35,976 bases of DNA from DALYDP01 sp964348685. Its GTDB lineage: Bacteria; Patescibacteriota; Gracilibacteria; Peribacterales; Peribacteraceae. The stretch covers positions 1 to 35,976 of the forward strand of contig CAYGDM010000003.1 in NCBI GenBank assembly GCA_964348685.1, given 5' to 3'. The notes beneath the pieces were generated by a model, which saw only the letters and a program-made list of their open reading frames with translations, searched no databases and was not told the origin of the DNA. Made by a program: the position numbers and the translations under genes. Shown in pieces: positions 1 to 7,801 of the stretch; position 1 is the stretch's first letter; each line of letters opens with the position of its first letter.

Positions 1-12
1 CTCCAGTTCTGA
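1..12 (+). CDS. rplR: 50S ribosomal protein L18, last codons only
   Basis: The first twelve bases read Leu-Gln-Phe-stop in frame 1. L18 proteins commonly end in Gly-Gly-Leu-x-Phe, and rplR normally sits directly before rpsE in the spc operon. A 28-nt pyrimidine-rich spacer then leads to the rpsE start. Only three residues are visible, so the call rests mostly on gene order. Confidence 0.5.
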   Translation, partial: LQF

Positions 13-40
13 TCATCCCTCCCACCCCGCAACTCTTCCC

Positions 41-673
41 ATGGCTAAAACCTCCTCCCCCGACCGGCAAGGACGACGTGACCGTCGCGATCGCGAACCT
101 TCAGAGTTCGCGGAAACGACGCTCTCCGTTGACCGCGTTACGCGCGTCGTGAAAGGTGGTCGCCGCATGCGTTTCCGCGCGATCGTCGTGATCGGCAACC
201 GCAAGGGTAAGGTCGGTCTCGGTACGGGCAAGGCGAACGAAGTGCAGGCCGCCGTGCAGAAGGCGACGAAGGCCGCCAAGCGCGCCATGATCAAAGTGCC
301 GATTCTCAAAGGTTCGATCCCGCACGATGTCGACGTGAAGTTCAAGGCCGCGCGCCTCCGCCTCATGCCGGCGTCCGAAGGTACGGGAATCATCGCCGGC
401 GGTCCGCTGCGCGTCATCTTGGATCACGCGGGCGTCCGCAACGTCCTCGCCAAGCGCTTCGGTACGAAGAACACGCTCGTAAACGCCCAGGCGGGTATCC
501 TCGCCCTTAAGCGCATCAAGCCGCTCAAGGCCGCCCACCAAGCCATCGAAGACAAGGCCAACGCTCCGAAAGAGACGATCGCCGTGAAGACGATCACGAA
601 GGAGCAGATCGTCGAGGGTAACCTCGTCGTAAAGCCTCAGGCTCCGAAGCCGACGGACGAGAAGAAAGCGTAA
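41..673 (+). CDS. rpsE: 30S ribosomal protein S5
   Basis: S5 is a small-subunit protein of the decoding and mRNA-entry region. The 210 residues contain the N-terminal double-stranded RNA-binding S5 domain (about residues 23-90, with the GNRKGKVGLGTGKANE loop) followed by the C-terminal domain with ILKGSIPHDV and the glycine-rich EGTGIIAGGPLR segment. A Lys/Pro-rich tail extends past the usual end. The ATG at 41 follows a CT-rich leader without a Shine-Dalgarno site. In most bacteria rpmD (L30) and rplO follow directly. Here L30 is absent and rplO lies about 5.2 kb downstream. Confidence 0.97.
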   Translation: MAKTSSPDRQGRRDRRDREPSEFAETTLSVDRVTRVVKGGRRMRFRAIVVIGNRKGKVGLGTGKANEVQAAVQKATKAAKRAMIKVPILKGSIPHDVDVKFKAARLRLMPASEGTGIIAGGPLRVILDHAGVRNVLAKRFGTKNTLVNAQAGILALKRIKPLKAAHQAIEDKANAPKETIAVKTITKEQIVEGNLVVKPQAPKPTDEKKA

Positions 674-715
674 TATGGCCAATAGGGCCGTTATGAAGCG
701 TCTTTCGAGGTGTGT

Positions 716-744
716 TTGACCTATTTACAAAAATGTGTTATTAT
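716..744 (+). promoter_or_regulatory. sigma70-type promoter for the 84-aa gene
   Basis: TTGACC (716-721), a 17-nt spacer and TATTAT (739-744), with an extended -10 TG at 736-737. Predicted transcription start is near 751, about 24 nt before the ATG at 775. This rules out the longer in-frame reading that begins at 712. Confidence 0.8.
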
Positions 745-774
745 AGTGTAACCGTATTTCCTCCTACTTACACT

Positions 775-1029
775 ATGTCGGATACACGCAACGAGAACGA
801 TGTCGAACCGGAAGTTGTCGATGGAGTCGGTCAGGCGGCTGAAACCGCACGCGCCCTTGGTCGCGCCCCCGACGGGCCTGTTCAAGCCCGTATCAAGACC
901 GAGCATGAAAAGACGGCGGATAATTATCGCAGAGTGATCCGAGGCGATAAGGGCCGCGCCATTGCCCGTGGCCAGGAGCCGTGGAGCGAAGAGGCGGATG
1001 CGCGAAGAGACATGGACGAAAACCAGTAA
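775..1029 (+). CDS. small charged hypothetical protein (84 aa)
   Basis: The 84-residue product has no recognised family. It is strongly charged and hydrophilic, with no membrane segment or signal peptide, an acidic start (SDTRNENDVEPEVVDG) and a basic middle (KTADNYRRVIRGDKGRAIARG). It is probably cytoplasmic and may be partly disordered. The ATG at 775 is chosen because a strong promoter lies at 716-744; an upstream in-frame start at 712 would precede the predicted transcription start. The gene has its own promoter and terminator, so it is a monocistronic unit placed directly after rpsE. Function is unknown. Confidence 0.72.
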   Translation: MSDTRNENDVEPEVVDGVGQAAETARALGRAPDGPVQARIKTEHEKTADNYRRVIRGDKGRAIARGQEPWSEEADARRDMDENQ

Positions 1030-1040
1030 CTGTCATCGAA

Positions 1041-1073
1041 ACGGGGAGTAGCGAAGGCTGCTTCCCGTTTTTT
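1041..1073 (+). terminator. Rho-independent terminator
   Basis: A stem between ACGGGGAGTAGC (1041-1052) and GCTGCTTCCCGT (1057-1068), including G-U pairs and a GAAG loop, is followed by a T run to 1073. It ends the transcript of the 84-aa gene. Confidence 0.85.
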
Positions 1074-1130
1074 GTATGCCACGGATGGCATGACAGAGGC
1101 CTCTTTCCGTGTGTAAGCGGCAATTCAGGC

Positions 1131-1139
1131 TGCTAGGAT
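1131..1139 (+). promoter_or_regulatory. extended -10 element before the DUF4173-like gene
   Basis: TGC-TAGGAT (1131-1139) ends 9 nt before the ATG at 1149, so the mRNA would have almost no leader. No good -35 hexamer is visible at the right distance. Confidence 0.45.
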
Positions 1140-1148
1140 AGGGGTCCT

Positions 1149-2906
1149 ATGGCTTTCACCCTCTTCGTCCTCGCGTTCTTGGCAGTCTGCGCCACCATCG
1201 TGGTCCAGTGCTTGCCGCAGTCCGTTCTCACGTTGCTGCCCGATAGCAAAGAAGATGCGACGCTCCCCAAGGGATTCCTCTGGGCGGTCATCCTCATCCT
1301 GCTCGCATTCAACGCCTACGCGTACGACGCGGAGTCCGTCGCGATTGGTGTCGGTCTCTTCGGCGCTTTTTCGTGCCTCGGTCTTTTCGCGGCATTGCCC
1401 GCCGCCAAGCGGACGTTCTTCGCGTGGGCCGCGCTCGGTATCGGCGTCGTCGCATCCCTCGCATTCGGCTTCCGCGCCAATGAATTCGTCCAGGCCGTGA
1501 ACGTCATCACGGCGCTTCTGGCCGTCGGCGCGTTGTTCCTCCTCCATGCCGTCGAACGCATCGAATGGAATGCTCTATGGCTCCTCCGCACGATTTTCTT
1601 CTATCCGTCCGTGTTCCTGCACCGCGTGCCGGGTGCGTTCCGCATGCTCAAGAAATCGAAGGTATCGGGCTTCGGCATGGCGTTGCGGGTGATCGGTATC
1701 ACGGTCGTCCTCCTCGTATTCTTCACGATCGTGCTGTCGAGTGCCGATCCGATCTTCGCCCAGAAAATTTCGATTCTCCGCGAACAGATCGTTCCGCGCA
1801 CGCTGTGGTCCCTCGTGCTCGCGGTGTTCCTCCTCGTGGTGCTCGTCGCATCGTTCTCCTCGCGCTATACCTACAAGCCCCTTCCATTGAAGTTCATTTC
1901 CTGGCTTGAAGCGGCGGTGCCCGTCGGAGCGGTGTGCGTTCTCTTCGGCGTATTCTTGTGGGTGCAGGGCACGTATCTTTTCGCCGACCATGAATCGTTC
2001 CAAGCGCTCGACCTTACGTACGCCGAATACGTCCGGAAGGGGATGATCGAATTGCTCATCGCGACCTTCTGCGCCGGACTGCTTTCGTACGTGCTCTCGT
2101 TGAAGGAGCGCGAACAGGCGGGAACCTACGAAGCGAATGTCCTGCGCGGCGTGAACGCGGTGCTCCTTATCGAGCTCTTCCTCATGCTCGCCTCCGCTTG
2201 GCGTCGAGACGTGCTGTATATGGACGTCTACGGTCTCACGCGCGTCCGCCTCATCGGCGAGATTTTCCTCGCGTGGTTGGCGGTGCTCGTCGTGCTGTTT
2301 GCGGTCTTTGGCATGTGGCGCAGGTTGCAGGAGAAAGCGGTGTTCGCCGGCGTGATCGCGGCGTCATTCGCGGTCGTCGTGTACCTCAACGCGTTCAATA
2401 TGGATGCGAAGATCGTCGCTGCGGAGCCTCCGGCCGGCCAGCAGCAGGACGTGTATTACATGAGCCTGCTCTCGGTCGACGCCGTGGAAGGATGGTGGGC
2501 AATGCTGGGAACGATGGCGGCCGAGTTTGAGACTATGCGCACGAAAACGACGTTGTTGCCGGAAGAGCGCATGCGTCTCGCGTCGATTGTCCGATCGGTT
2601 CAGGAGATCGCTGAAAAGCGGAGGCAGCTCGAATCAAGCAGCATTGATCAGTCATGGACGTCGTGGCGATGGTCAGACGCATACGCCCTCTCGGCCATGC
2701 GCGGCTCCACGAAATTCGCGTACTTTAGCGAGTCGCTCGACTGTCTTTTGAACGAAACCGGCGATTACCGCTGGCTGCATGACGTGGATCTGTCGTCGGA
2801 AATATCGTCGTTGCAGTATGACTACCGCCGTCCGTTCGTCCTCGAAGCCAGCACCTATGACTACGGCGCCGTCGTCGCAGACGGCAGAGTCACTTCCTGT
2901 CTCTAA
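1149..2906 (+). CDS. DUF4153/DUF4173-like multi-pass membrane protein
   Basis: The 585-residue protein has about ten or more hydrophobic helices over its first 420 residues and a soluble C-terminal region of about 160 residues. The motif TYAEYVRKGMIELL near residue 290 and the later YGLTRVRL near residue 360 match the signature I know from the DUF4153/DUF4173 membrane families, whose function is not established. The C-terminal part has Trp/Tyr-rich stretches (DQSWTSWRWSDAYALSAMR) and probably lies outside the membrane. It has its own weak promoter and is followed after 10 nt by the DJ-1/PfpI gene, so the two are probably cotranscribed. It belongs to the insert that separates rpsE from rplO. 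Confidence 0.8.
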   Translation: MAFTLFVLAFLAVCATIVVQCLPQSVLTLLPDSKEDATLPKGFLWAVILILLAFNAYAYDAESVAIGVGLFGAFSCLGLFAALPAAKRTFFAWAALGIGVVASLAFGFRANEFVQAVNVITALLAVGALFLLHAVERIEWNALWLLRTIFFYPSVFLHRVPGAFRMLKKSKVSGFGMALRVIGITVVLLVFFTIVLSSADPIFAQKISILREQIVPRTLWSLVLAVFLLVVLVASFSSRYTYKPLPLKFISWLEAAVPVGAVCVLFGVFLWVQGTYLFADHESFQALDLTYAEYVRKGMIELLIATFCAGLLSYVLSLKEREQAGTYEANVLRGVNAVLLIELFLMLASAWRRDVLYMDVYGLTRVRLIGEIFLAWLAVLVVLFAVFGMWRRLQEKAVFAGVIAASFAVVVYLNAFNMDAKIVAAEPPAGQQQDVYYMSLLSVDAVEGWWAMLGTMAAEFETMRTKTTLLPEERMRLASIVRSVQEIAEKRRQLESSSIDQSWTSWRWSDAYALSAMRGSTKFAYFSESLDCLLNETGDYRWLHDVDLSSEISSLQYDYRRPFVLEASTYDYGAVVADGRVTSCL

Positions 2907-2916
2907 CCCTTCCTCC

Positions 2917-3435
2917 ATGCACACGGCACTCCTCGTCATCGCACAGAACGGTTACCAGGATATCGAATTGGCCGGCACGCAGAACGCGTTGCTAGCCGCC
3001 GGGTTCGAGGTGACGCTCGCGAGCAAGGAAGAAGGAGTCTGTATGGGGAAGTTCGGCGGCACCGAAGAAGCGCTCCTCGCGATGCGCGATGTTGATCCGC
3101 TGGCATACGACGTGCTCGCGTTCATTGGCGGGCCTGGTGCCGGGGCTTTGGCTGAAGATAACGAAGCGCTCTTTCTCGCCGAAGCGCGCGACGCGACGGG
3201 CAAGACGCTCGGCGCCATCTGCATTGCGCCGACTATTTTAGCTGCTGCCGGTATTTTGGAAGGGAAGCACGCGGCGGTGTGGGATGACGGCCTCGGGACC
3301 CAAAAAACATTCCTCACCGATCGGGGAGCGATCTACACGCACGATCCGGTGACGATCGATGGGCATATCATTACAGCGAATGGTCCTGATGCAGCGGAGG
3401 CATTTGGCCTGGCGTTGGCGAAAGCCGCTGCATAA
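2917..3435 (+). CDS. DJ-1/PfpI family protein
   Basis: The 172-residue protein has the flavodoxin-like DJ-1/PfpI fold signatures: Glu17 in QDIEL, FIGGPGAGAL (69-78), and the nucleophile elbow around Cys102 in GAICIAPTILAAAGILEGK. The residue after the Cys is Ile rather than the His of classical PfpI proteases, so hydrolase activity by the PfpI mechanism is uncertain. The family includes proteases, chaperones and glyoxalase or deglycase enzymes, and the sequence does not decide between them. The ATG at 2917 is preferred over an upstream in-frame start because the extra residues would overlap the preceding gene and lie before the beta strand that opens the fold. It follows a CT-rich 10-nt spacer. 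Confidence 0.88.
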   Translation: MHTALLVIAQNGYQDIELAGTQNALLAAGFEVTLASKEEGVCMGKFGGTEEALLAMRDVDPLAYDVLAFIGGPGAGALAEDNEALFLAEARDATGKTLGAICIAPTILAAAGILEGKHAAVWDDGLGTQKTFLTDRGAIYTHDPVTIDGHIITANGPDAAEAFGLALAKAAA

Positions 3436-3476
3436 GCATCAGATTCCTTCCGGCGTCAGCAGTCCGTGTTTTATGC

Positions 3477-3504
3477 TTGTGGCAGAATGAAGCGGGCGTA
3501 CCAT
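3477..3504 (+). promoter_or_regulatory. promoter for the 362-aa hypothetical gene
   Basis: TTGTGG (3477-3482), a 16-nt spacer and TACCAT (3499-3504), ending 8 nt before the ATG at 3513. The same TACCAT -10 appears before dprA and before the gene at 15755. Confidence 0.55.
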
Positions 3505-3512
3505 CCTGTCCT

Positions 3513-4601
3513 ATGCCAAAGCCAGCGGTCACCAAGGCCTACGTATCGTACCTCGAGGGTACGGCGGATGATCTTCTTCAGGATGCGTACCAGAACGATG
3601 AATCGAAGCACGGTCGCGCGTTCGAAGATACGTTGCAGTTCGTGATCAACGCGTATTGCTCATTGCACGACCAGGCGGGCGAACGCTCGTACGATTTCGT
3701 GCAAAATTTGCCGCATGGACCGGAATACGGAACCGAAGACGCTGTCATCGCGCTGCGGATTTTGCGGCGTACGCGCGATGCTCTTCGTGAGCTCGTTGAA
3801 CACGACGCGGAATTCAAAGCGTCGTTCCAGGGTGATCGCGTTACGAGCTCGCAAACCGACGAGAGCGTTCGAAACGATGCACGGGAATTCACGGAGCGCA
3901 ATGAAGTCGACGAGGCCACGAATCAGGCGATCATGGAAAGCGCGACCGAAGGCGAGGCGACGGAGCGGGAAGTGTCCGACGCCGCGTACAACTTTCAGGA
4001 TTCCGCCGATATCGAGCACCGTGTGGCATTGAGCATGCGCGATCGTCTGGACGTCCCGCAGGAAACAGCGGATGCGCCTCTTCCCTCCGCGTCCTCTATT
4101 CCCGAAGTTTCTCCACCGGCCGCCGATGTTCCCCCCGACGATGCGTCGCCGACGTACGATCCTCCGACGCGCATCGTTCTCAAGAAAGAAACATATATCC
4201 AACAATCGCCCAGCATCGTGTTCAATCGGGCGAAAATGTGGCTGATCGATGCGATCGTCAAAGTTGTGCGGGGGTCGGAGAAGGAAGATCAGTTTCCCCG
4301 TATCAGTCCACTGATAGCGGCAAAGGATCTCGGCGAGCACGGTGTAACGCACTTCGATCTTGTTGAAACGGTGCGCGATGTCCGCCAGATGGTTCGCGCA
4401 TTGCGGCCGCCTTTATCCGAGTCGTTCGAAAATTTGAACGGCATGCAAATGTTCGTGAATCTTCGCGGTCCCGACGGCAAGCCCATAGCACCGACCGAAG
4501 TTCGTATCGCGGTGAACGACGCATTGGGATCCTTCACGGATTTGCACGGCGACCCCGAAGAAGACAGGTACAACCTGTTCGGCAAGCATGACGACGAATG
4601 A
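3513..4601 (+). CDS. hypothetical protein with disordered linker (362 aa)
   Basis: No family is recognised. The protein has three visible parts: a mostly helical acidic N-terminal half (about 1-190), a Pro/Ser/Asp-rich linker (about 190-230, with runs such as PEVSPPAADVPPDD), and a C-terminal globular segment (about 235-362) that starts with QSPSIVFNRAKMWLIDAIVKVV. There is no signal peptide or clear membrane helix, so it is predicted to be cytoplasmic. The ATG at 3513 is chosen because the promoter at 3477-3504 excludes the longer reading from 3477. It ends in a TGA that directly abuts the TGA of the convergent CAP gene. Confidence 0.75.
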   Translation: MPKPAVTKAYVSYLEGTADDLLQDAYQNDESKHGRAFEDTLQFVINAYCSLHDQAGERSYDFVQNLPHGPEYGTEDAVIALRILRRTRDALRELVEHDAEFKASFQGDRVTSSQTDESVRNDAREFTERNEVDEATNQAIMESATEGEATEREVSDAAYNFQDSADIEHRVALSMRDRLDVPQETADAPLPSASSIPEVSPPAADVPPDDASPTYDPPTRIVLKKETYIQQSPSIVFNRAKMWLIDAIVKVVRGSEKEDQFPRISPLIAAKDLGEHGVTHFDLVETVRDVRQMVRALRPPLSESFENLNGMQMFVNLRGPDGKPIAPTEVRIAVNDALGSFTDLHGDPEEDRYNLFGKHDDE

Positions 4602-5759
4602 TCACTTCGCGTCCGGCGTCAGCAACCCGCCGAAGTGCTGCACCCACACGCCGCTTTGGATGCCGACGCCGAGGTCGGTAAAGTCTTTTCCGAGGATCGC
4701 ATCGCGGTGGCTCGGTGAATCCATCCACGCCTGTACGACTTCTTTCGCGCTGCGCTGGCCGCGCGCGATGTTTTCTCCCAGCGTGTAGCCCTTGATGCAC
4801 TGGCAGTCGTCCGACATCGATCGTTCGTAGTAGTTCACGGCGCCGAAGCGGTCTTGGAGCGTGTGGCCGCTTGGGTCGGTGTGCCCGAAGAATCCTTCGT
4901 CGTGCATGTTGTTTGCGTACGCTTGGGCCGAGGTTTCGAGCGTGATGTCGCGTTGGAGCGGGGCGAGGCCTTCCTTCGTACGGGCCGCGTTCACGAGCGA
5001 GAGGACTTCCGCGCGGACGTCGTCGATCGACGTGCGTGCGATCGGTGCCGTTGCAGCTGCGGAGGATGCCGACGATGCGCGTGCGAACGATGCGCCCGTG
5101 AAGCGCCGCTGGCCGTCGTCAACCAACACGACGCGCATGCGCTTGGTGGAGATCACCGCGTAGAGGTGCACGTCGCCTGTCGCCTGCGCGATCGAGGTTT
5201 CCTGCTCCTGCTTGTCTTCCTCTTTCGATCGCAGCGCCGCGAACCGCTCGAGCGCCGCCGCCGCTTCATCTTGAGTCACGAGCCTGTCGGGTTCGAGCTT
5301 CGAGGGGTGCGCGTGCGTGAAAAGACGGTACGATTGTTCAATACCCGCGTAGGGCGCGTACCACGCGTTGCTCGGAACGTCGGAAAATGCGTGCGGTCCG
5401 TGCAGCGGGAGCGAAAACGATTTCGCGAGCATGACGAGGAACGCCGCGCGGTTCACGGTGCCGAACGGGCGCAGCTTCGTGCCGCTTGCGTCGGGTGACA
5501 CGACGCCGAGTTCCGCGGCTGCGAACATCGTCGACGCGAACCAATCGCTCGGCAGGACATCGATAAAGAGATCTGTTGGGGGAGCCTCGGGAAGGGGAGA
5601 GGGGTTTGCGAGCAGGATGATCGTCGCCGCTTCGGCGCGCGTGAGGTAGGGGCTGACGCGCATGAGGGATGCCGTCAGCGCTTCGTTGCCGAGCATGGCA
5701 GTGCCGCCGAAGGCTAGAACGGCGAGAAGCGTGGCGGGTCTTCGCAGGCTCAGAGACAT
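4602..5759 (-). CDS. secreted SLH-CAP domain protein
   Basis: The 385-residue protein begins with a signal-like hydrophobic segment (about 9-30). Two S-layer-homology-like segments follow (about 38-110 and 125-175; ...FSDVPSNAWYAPYAG), then a charged linker and a C-terminal CAP/SCP domain (about 245-380). CAP motifs are clear: His293 in GFFGHTDPSG, GENIA with Glu329, and AWMDSPSHRDAIL with His351. Family members are secreted or wall-associated; the biochemical role of bacterial CAP domains is poorly defined. SLH repeats usually bind cell-wall polymers, so anchoring to the envelope is likely. The ATG at 5759 is chosen because the -10 hexamer at 5766-5771 lies exactly 6 nt upstream. The gene runs opposite to its ribosomal neighbours. 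Confidence 0.88.
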   Translation of the reverse strand: MSLSLRRPATLLAVLAFGGTAMLGNEALTASLMRVSPYLTRAEAATIILLANPSPLPEAPPTDLFIDVLPSDWFASTMFAAAELGVVSPDASGTKLRPFGTVNRAAFLVMLAKSFSLPLHGPHAFSDVPSNAWYAPYAGIEQSYRLFTHAHPSKLEPDRLVTQDEAAAALERFAALRSKEEDKQEQETSIAQATGDVHLYAVISTKRMRVVLVDDGQRRFTGASFARASSASSAAATAPIARTSIDDVRAEVLSLVNAARTKEGLAPLQRDITLETSAQAYANNMHDEGFFGHTDPSGHTLQDRFGAVNYYERSMSDDCQCIKGYTLGENIARGQRSAKEVVQAWMDSPSHRDAILGKDFTDLGVGIQSGVWVQHFGGLLTPDAK

Positions 5760-5765
5760 CAGGAC

Positions 5766-5794
5766 AGTATACAATATTTGATCCAGAATGGCAA
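5766..5794 (-). promoter_or_regulatory. leaderless promoter of the CAP gene
   Basis: On the minus strand TTGCCA (5794-5789), a 17-nt spacer and TATACT (5771-5766), then 6 nt, then ATG at 5759. The predicted transcription start coincides with the A of the start codon. Confidence 0.8.
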
Positions 5795-5837
5795 TTCTCG
5801 CTGGTACGGGAATGGAGCGAGGAATGACACTTTCGTG

Positions 5838-5866
5838 TTGACCCTTCGATGACGAACCCTTAGGAT
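5838..5866 (+). promoter_or_regulatory. promoter for rplO-secY
   Basis: TTGACC (5838-5843), 17-nt spacer and TAGGAT (5861-5866). Predicted transcription start is near 5873, giving a leader of about 11 nt before the ATG at 5884. It restarts transcription of the ribosomal cluster after the insert. Confidence 0.8.
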
Positions 5867-5883
5867 TGCGGCCCGTTCACCAT

Positions 5884-6330
5884 ATGCTCCATTCTCTCCG
5901 CCCAGCATCGGGTTCTACGAAGCGCCGCAAGCGCGTCGGTCGCGGTAACAGCGCCGGCGGCGGTACGACAGCCGGTCGTGGTACGAAAGGCCAGCACTCA
6001 CGCGTGGGCAAGGGCCGCATGCACGGCTTCGAAGGCGGTCAGGTGCCGCTGTTGCGCCGCCAACCGAAACTCGGCGGTTTCAAGGCGCCGCGCGCCAAGG
6101 AGTATGAAGTCGTGAACCTCTCCGCGCTCGAAGCCCTCGACGCCGGTACCTACACCGTCGCCGATCTCAAGGTGAAGCGCCTCATTCGCAAGGGTGACCT
6201 CGTGAAGGTTCTCGGTACGGGTTCCGTCAGCAAGAAGTTCCAGCTTGAGGTGCACGCGGTCAGCAAGTCCGCGAAGGAAGCAATTTCCAAGGCCGGTGGG
6301 TCCGTCACGATCCTTCGCCCCGCCCGCTAA
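5884..6330 (+). CDS. rplO: 50S ribosomal protein L15
   Basis: L15 is a late-assembling large-subunit protein. The 148 residues show the diagnostic basic glycine-rich N-terminus (KRRKRVGRGNSAGGGTTAGR, then GTKGQHSR), the FEGGQVPLLRRQPKLGGF segment and the C-terminal L18e/L15 domain ending GGSVTILRPAR. ATG 5884 is preferred over an in-frame TTG at 5866, because that TTG overlaps the -10 element of a well-formed promoter. secY starts 4 nt after the stop codon, as in other spc operons. The usual upstream neighbours rpsE and rpmD are absent here: rpsE is about 5.2 kb away and no L30 gene is seen. Confidence 0.97.
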   Translation: MLHSLRPASGSTKRRKRVGRGNSAGGGTTAGRGTKGQHSRVGKGRMHGFEGGQVPLLRRQPKLGGFKAPRAKEYEVVNLSALEALDAGTYTVADLKVKRLIRKGDLVKVLGTGSVSKKFQLEVHAVSKSAKEAISKAGGSVTILRPAR

Positions 6331-6333
6331 GCG

Positions 6334-7608
6334 ATGTTCCAGTACCTTCGCCAGATCTGGCATACGAAGGATCTTCGCCGCCGCATCCTCATCACGGCGG
6401 GCATTTTGGTCATTTATCGCGTGATTTCCCACTTGCCGATTCCGGGCGCCGACGCGTTCGCGCTTCGTCAGTACCTTGAGGGCCAGAACAGCGGTGGCCT
6501 CCTCGGCGTGTTCGCCTCGCTCACGGGCGGCGCCGTCGACAACTTCTCGATCGCCCTCCTCGGTCTTTCGCCGTACATCAACGCGTCGATCATCATCCAG
6601 CTCTGTACGGTGATCTTCCCCAAGCTTGAAGCCATCAGCAAAGAAGGCCAGTCCGGCCAGCAGCAGCTGAACCGCTACACGCGTTGGCTTAGCTTGCCGC
6701 TCGCGTTCCTCCAGAGCTACGGCTTCCTCCTGCTTATCAACCAGGGGGCACCGCTCATCGACACATCGTTTCCGGGAGTGCTCCTTCCGATGCTCTTCGT
6801 GACGGCCGGTTCGGTCTTCATCATGTGGCTCGGCGAATTGATCACCGAAAAGGGGATCGGCAACGGCATCTCGCTCATCATCTTCGCGGGCATCATCTCA
6901 AGCATCCCGACGAACATTACGGCATTGACGCTCGCGGGCAGCAGCCAAGGCGGCGCCGTCGTGTTCTTCATCATTCTCACGATCGCGCTGCTCATTGCGT
7001 GCATCATCTTTACCGACGCCCACCGCTTGATCCCGTTGACGTACGCCAATCAGGGCGCGGGCCGTGGTGTGCAGGGCAATATCCCGATTCGCCTCAACCA
7101 GGCCGGCATGGTGCCGATCATTTTCGCTATCTCGCTCATTACGCTGCCGTCGATCATCGCGCAGTTCCTCGCCACGGCGCCGAATTTCCAGTGGGCCGTG
7201 CAGATCATCACCGAGCACTTCAATCCCGCGACACCGGGTTGGGGATACATCATCATGTACTTCCTCCTCGTGTTGCTCTTCAACTACTTCTACGTCTCGG
7301 TCACGTTCAAGCCGGCCGATCTCGCGGAATCGATCCAGAAGCGTGGCGGGTTCGTCCCCGGTACTCGTCCCGGCGCCCAGACCGCGTCGATGCTCGAGAA
7401 GGTGAGTAATCGCTTGAATCTGTGGGGTGGCTTGTTCCTCGGCCTCATTGCCATCATCCCGCTGCTCTTCACGATGTACACGAACCTCCCGAGCGCCGAC
7501 ATGCTCATCTCCGGCTCCGGCCTCATCATCTTGGTCGGCGTCGTGATGGAACTCATCCGCCAGGTGAACGCGTCGATGTTGGCGCACGATTACGAGAAGT
7601 TGGTGTAA
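6334..7608 (+). CDS. secY: preprotein translocase subunit SecY
   Basis: SecY is the channel-forming core of the SecYEG translocon in the cytoplasmic membrane. The 424 residues carry ten predicted transmembrane helices, the plug region after RVISHLPIPGAD, and the conserved GLSPYINASIIIQL, GIGNGISLIIFAGI and NQAGMVPIIFA motifs. The late cytosolic loop contains KRGGFVPGTRPG, and the C-terminus has NASMLAHDYEKLV. Length is normal for the family. It is cotranscribed with rplO. The region after it carries palindromic repeats and a new promoter for adk, so adk-map probably form a separate unit. Confidence 0.98.
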   Translation: MFQYLRQIWHTKDLRRRILITAGILVIYRVISHLPIPGADAFALRQYLEGQNSGGLLGVFASLTGGAVDNFSIALLGLSPYINASIIIQLCTVIFPKLEAISKEGQSGQQQLNRYTRWLSLPLAFLQSYGFLLLINQGAPLIDTSFPGVLLPMLFVTAGSVFIMWLGELITEKGIGNGISLIIFAGIISSIPTNITALTLAGSSQGGAVVFFIILTIALLIACIIFTDAHRLIPLTYANQGAGRGVQGNIPIRLNQAGMVPIIFAISLITLPSIIAQFLATAPNFQWAVQIITEHFNPATPGWGYIIMYFLLVLLFNYFYVSVTFKPADLAESIQKRGGFVPGTRPGAQTASMLEKVSNRLNLWGGLFLGLIAIIPLLFTMYTNLPSADMLISGSGLIILVGVVMELIRQVNASMLAHDYEKLV

Positions 7609-7613
7609 TTCTC

Positions 7614-7756
7614 GTCATGGTTCGTGGCTTTGCTTCGGCAAAGCACCTCACCATGACAACGTGTTTCATGGAATGTGCGGCGTTTGTCATGGTGAGGTGC
7701 GAGTCCGCCGAGGCGGACGAGCCACGAACCATGACGGAGGTGCCACGAACCATGAC
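7614..7756. repeat. palindromic intergenic repeat cluster, locus 1
   Basis: Unit A (7614-7657) reads GTCATGGTTCGTGGC, a hairpin with TTCG loop (GCTTTGC/GCAAAGC), then GCACCTCACCATGAC. Unit B (7686-7735) is the same unit in inverse orientation with a different hairpin (TCCGCC-GA-GGCGGA). A third, partial unit (7737-7756) has GAGGTG joined directly to CCACGAACCATGAC without a hairpin. A and B together form a perfect 16-bp inverted repeat, CACCTCACCATGACAA / TTGTCATGGTGAGGTG, around a 24-nt spacer. The same design recurs at 13947-14059. Short open frames in it are not treated as genes. Confidence 0.9.
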
Positions 7757-7762
7757 ATGAGG

Positions 7763-7791
7763 TTGGCATAAATTTTTTTGTCGGCTACTCT
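7763..7791 (+). promoter_or_regulatory. promoter for adk-map
   Basis: TTGGCA (7763-7768), 17-nt spacer including a T7 run, and TACTCT (7786-7791), ending 10 nt before the ATG at 7802. The leader would be only about 4 nt long. Confidence 0.65.
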
Positions 7792-7801
7792 GCCGCGGCT
7801 T

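Noticed and set aside
1076..1091. Small inverted repeat ATGCCA-CGGA-TGGCAT
   Set aside because: Only 6 bp stem, no T run and unlike the palindromic repeat family; may be chance beside the terminator.
5866..5883. TTG start for L15 six codons upstream
   Set aside because: The TTG overlaps the last base of the -10 hexamer, so it would not be in the mRNA.
7422..7760. Short open frames in the secY-adk gap (peptides with HLTMT and MVRG)
   Set aside because: They are made by translating the palindromic repeats and the secY end; similar peptides arise at the second repeat locus. No independent evidence for a gene.
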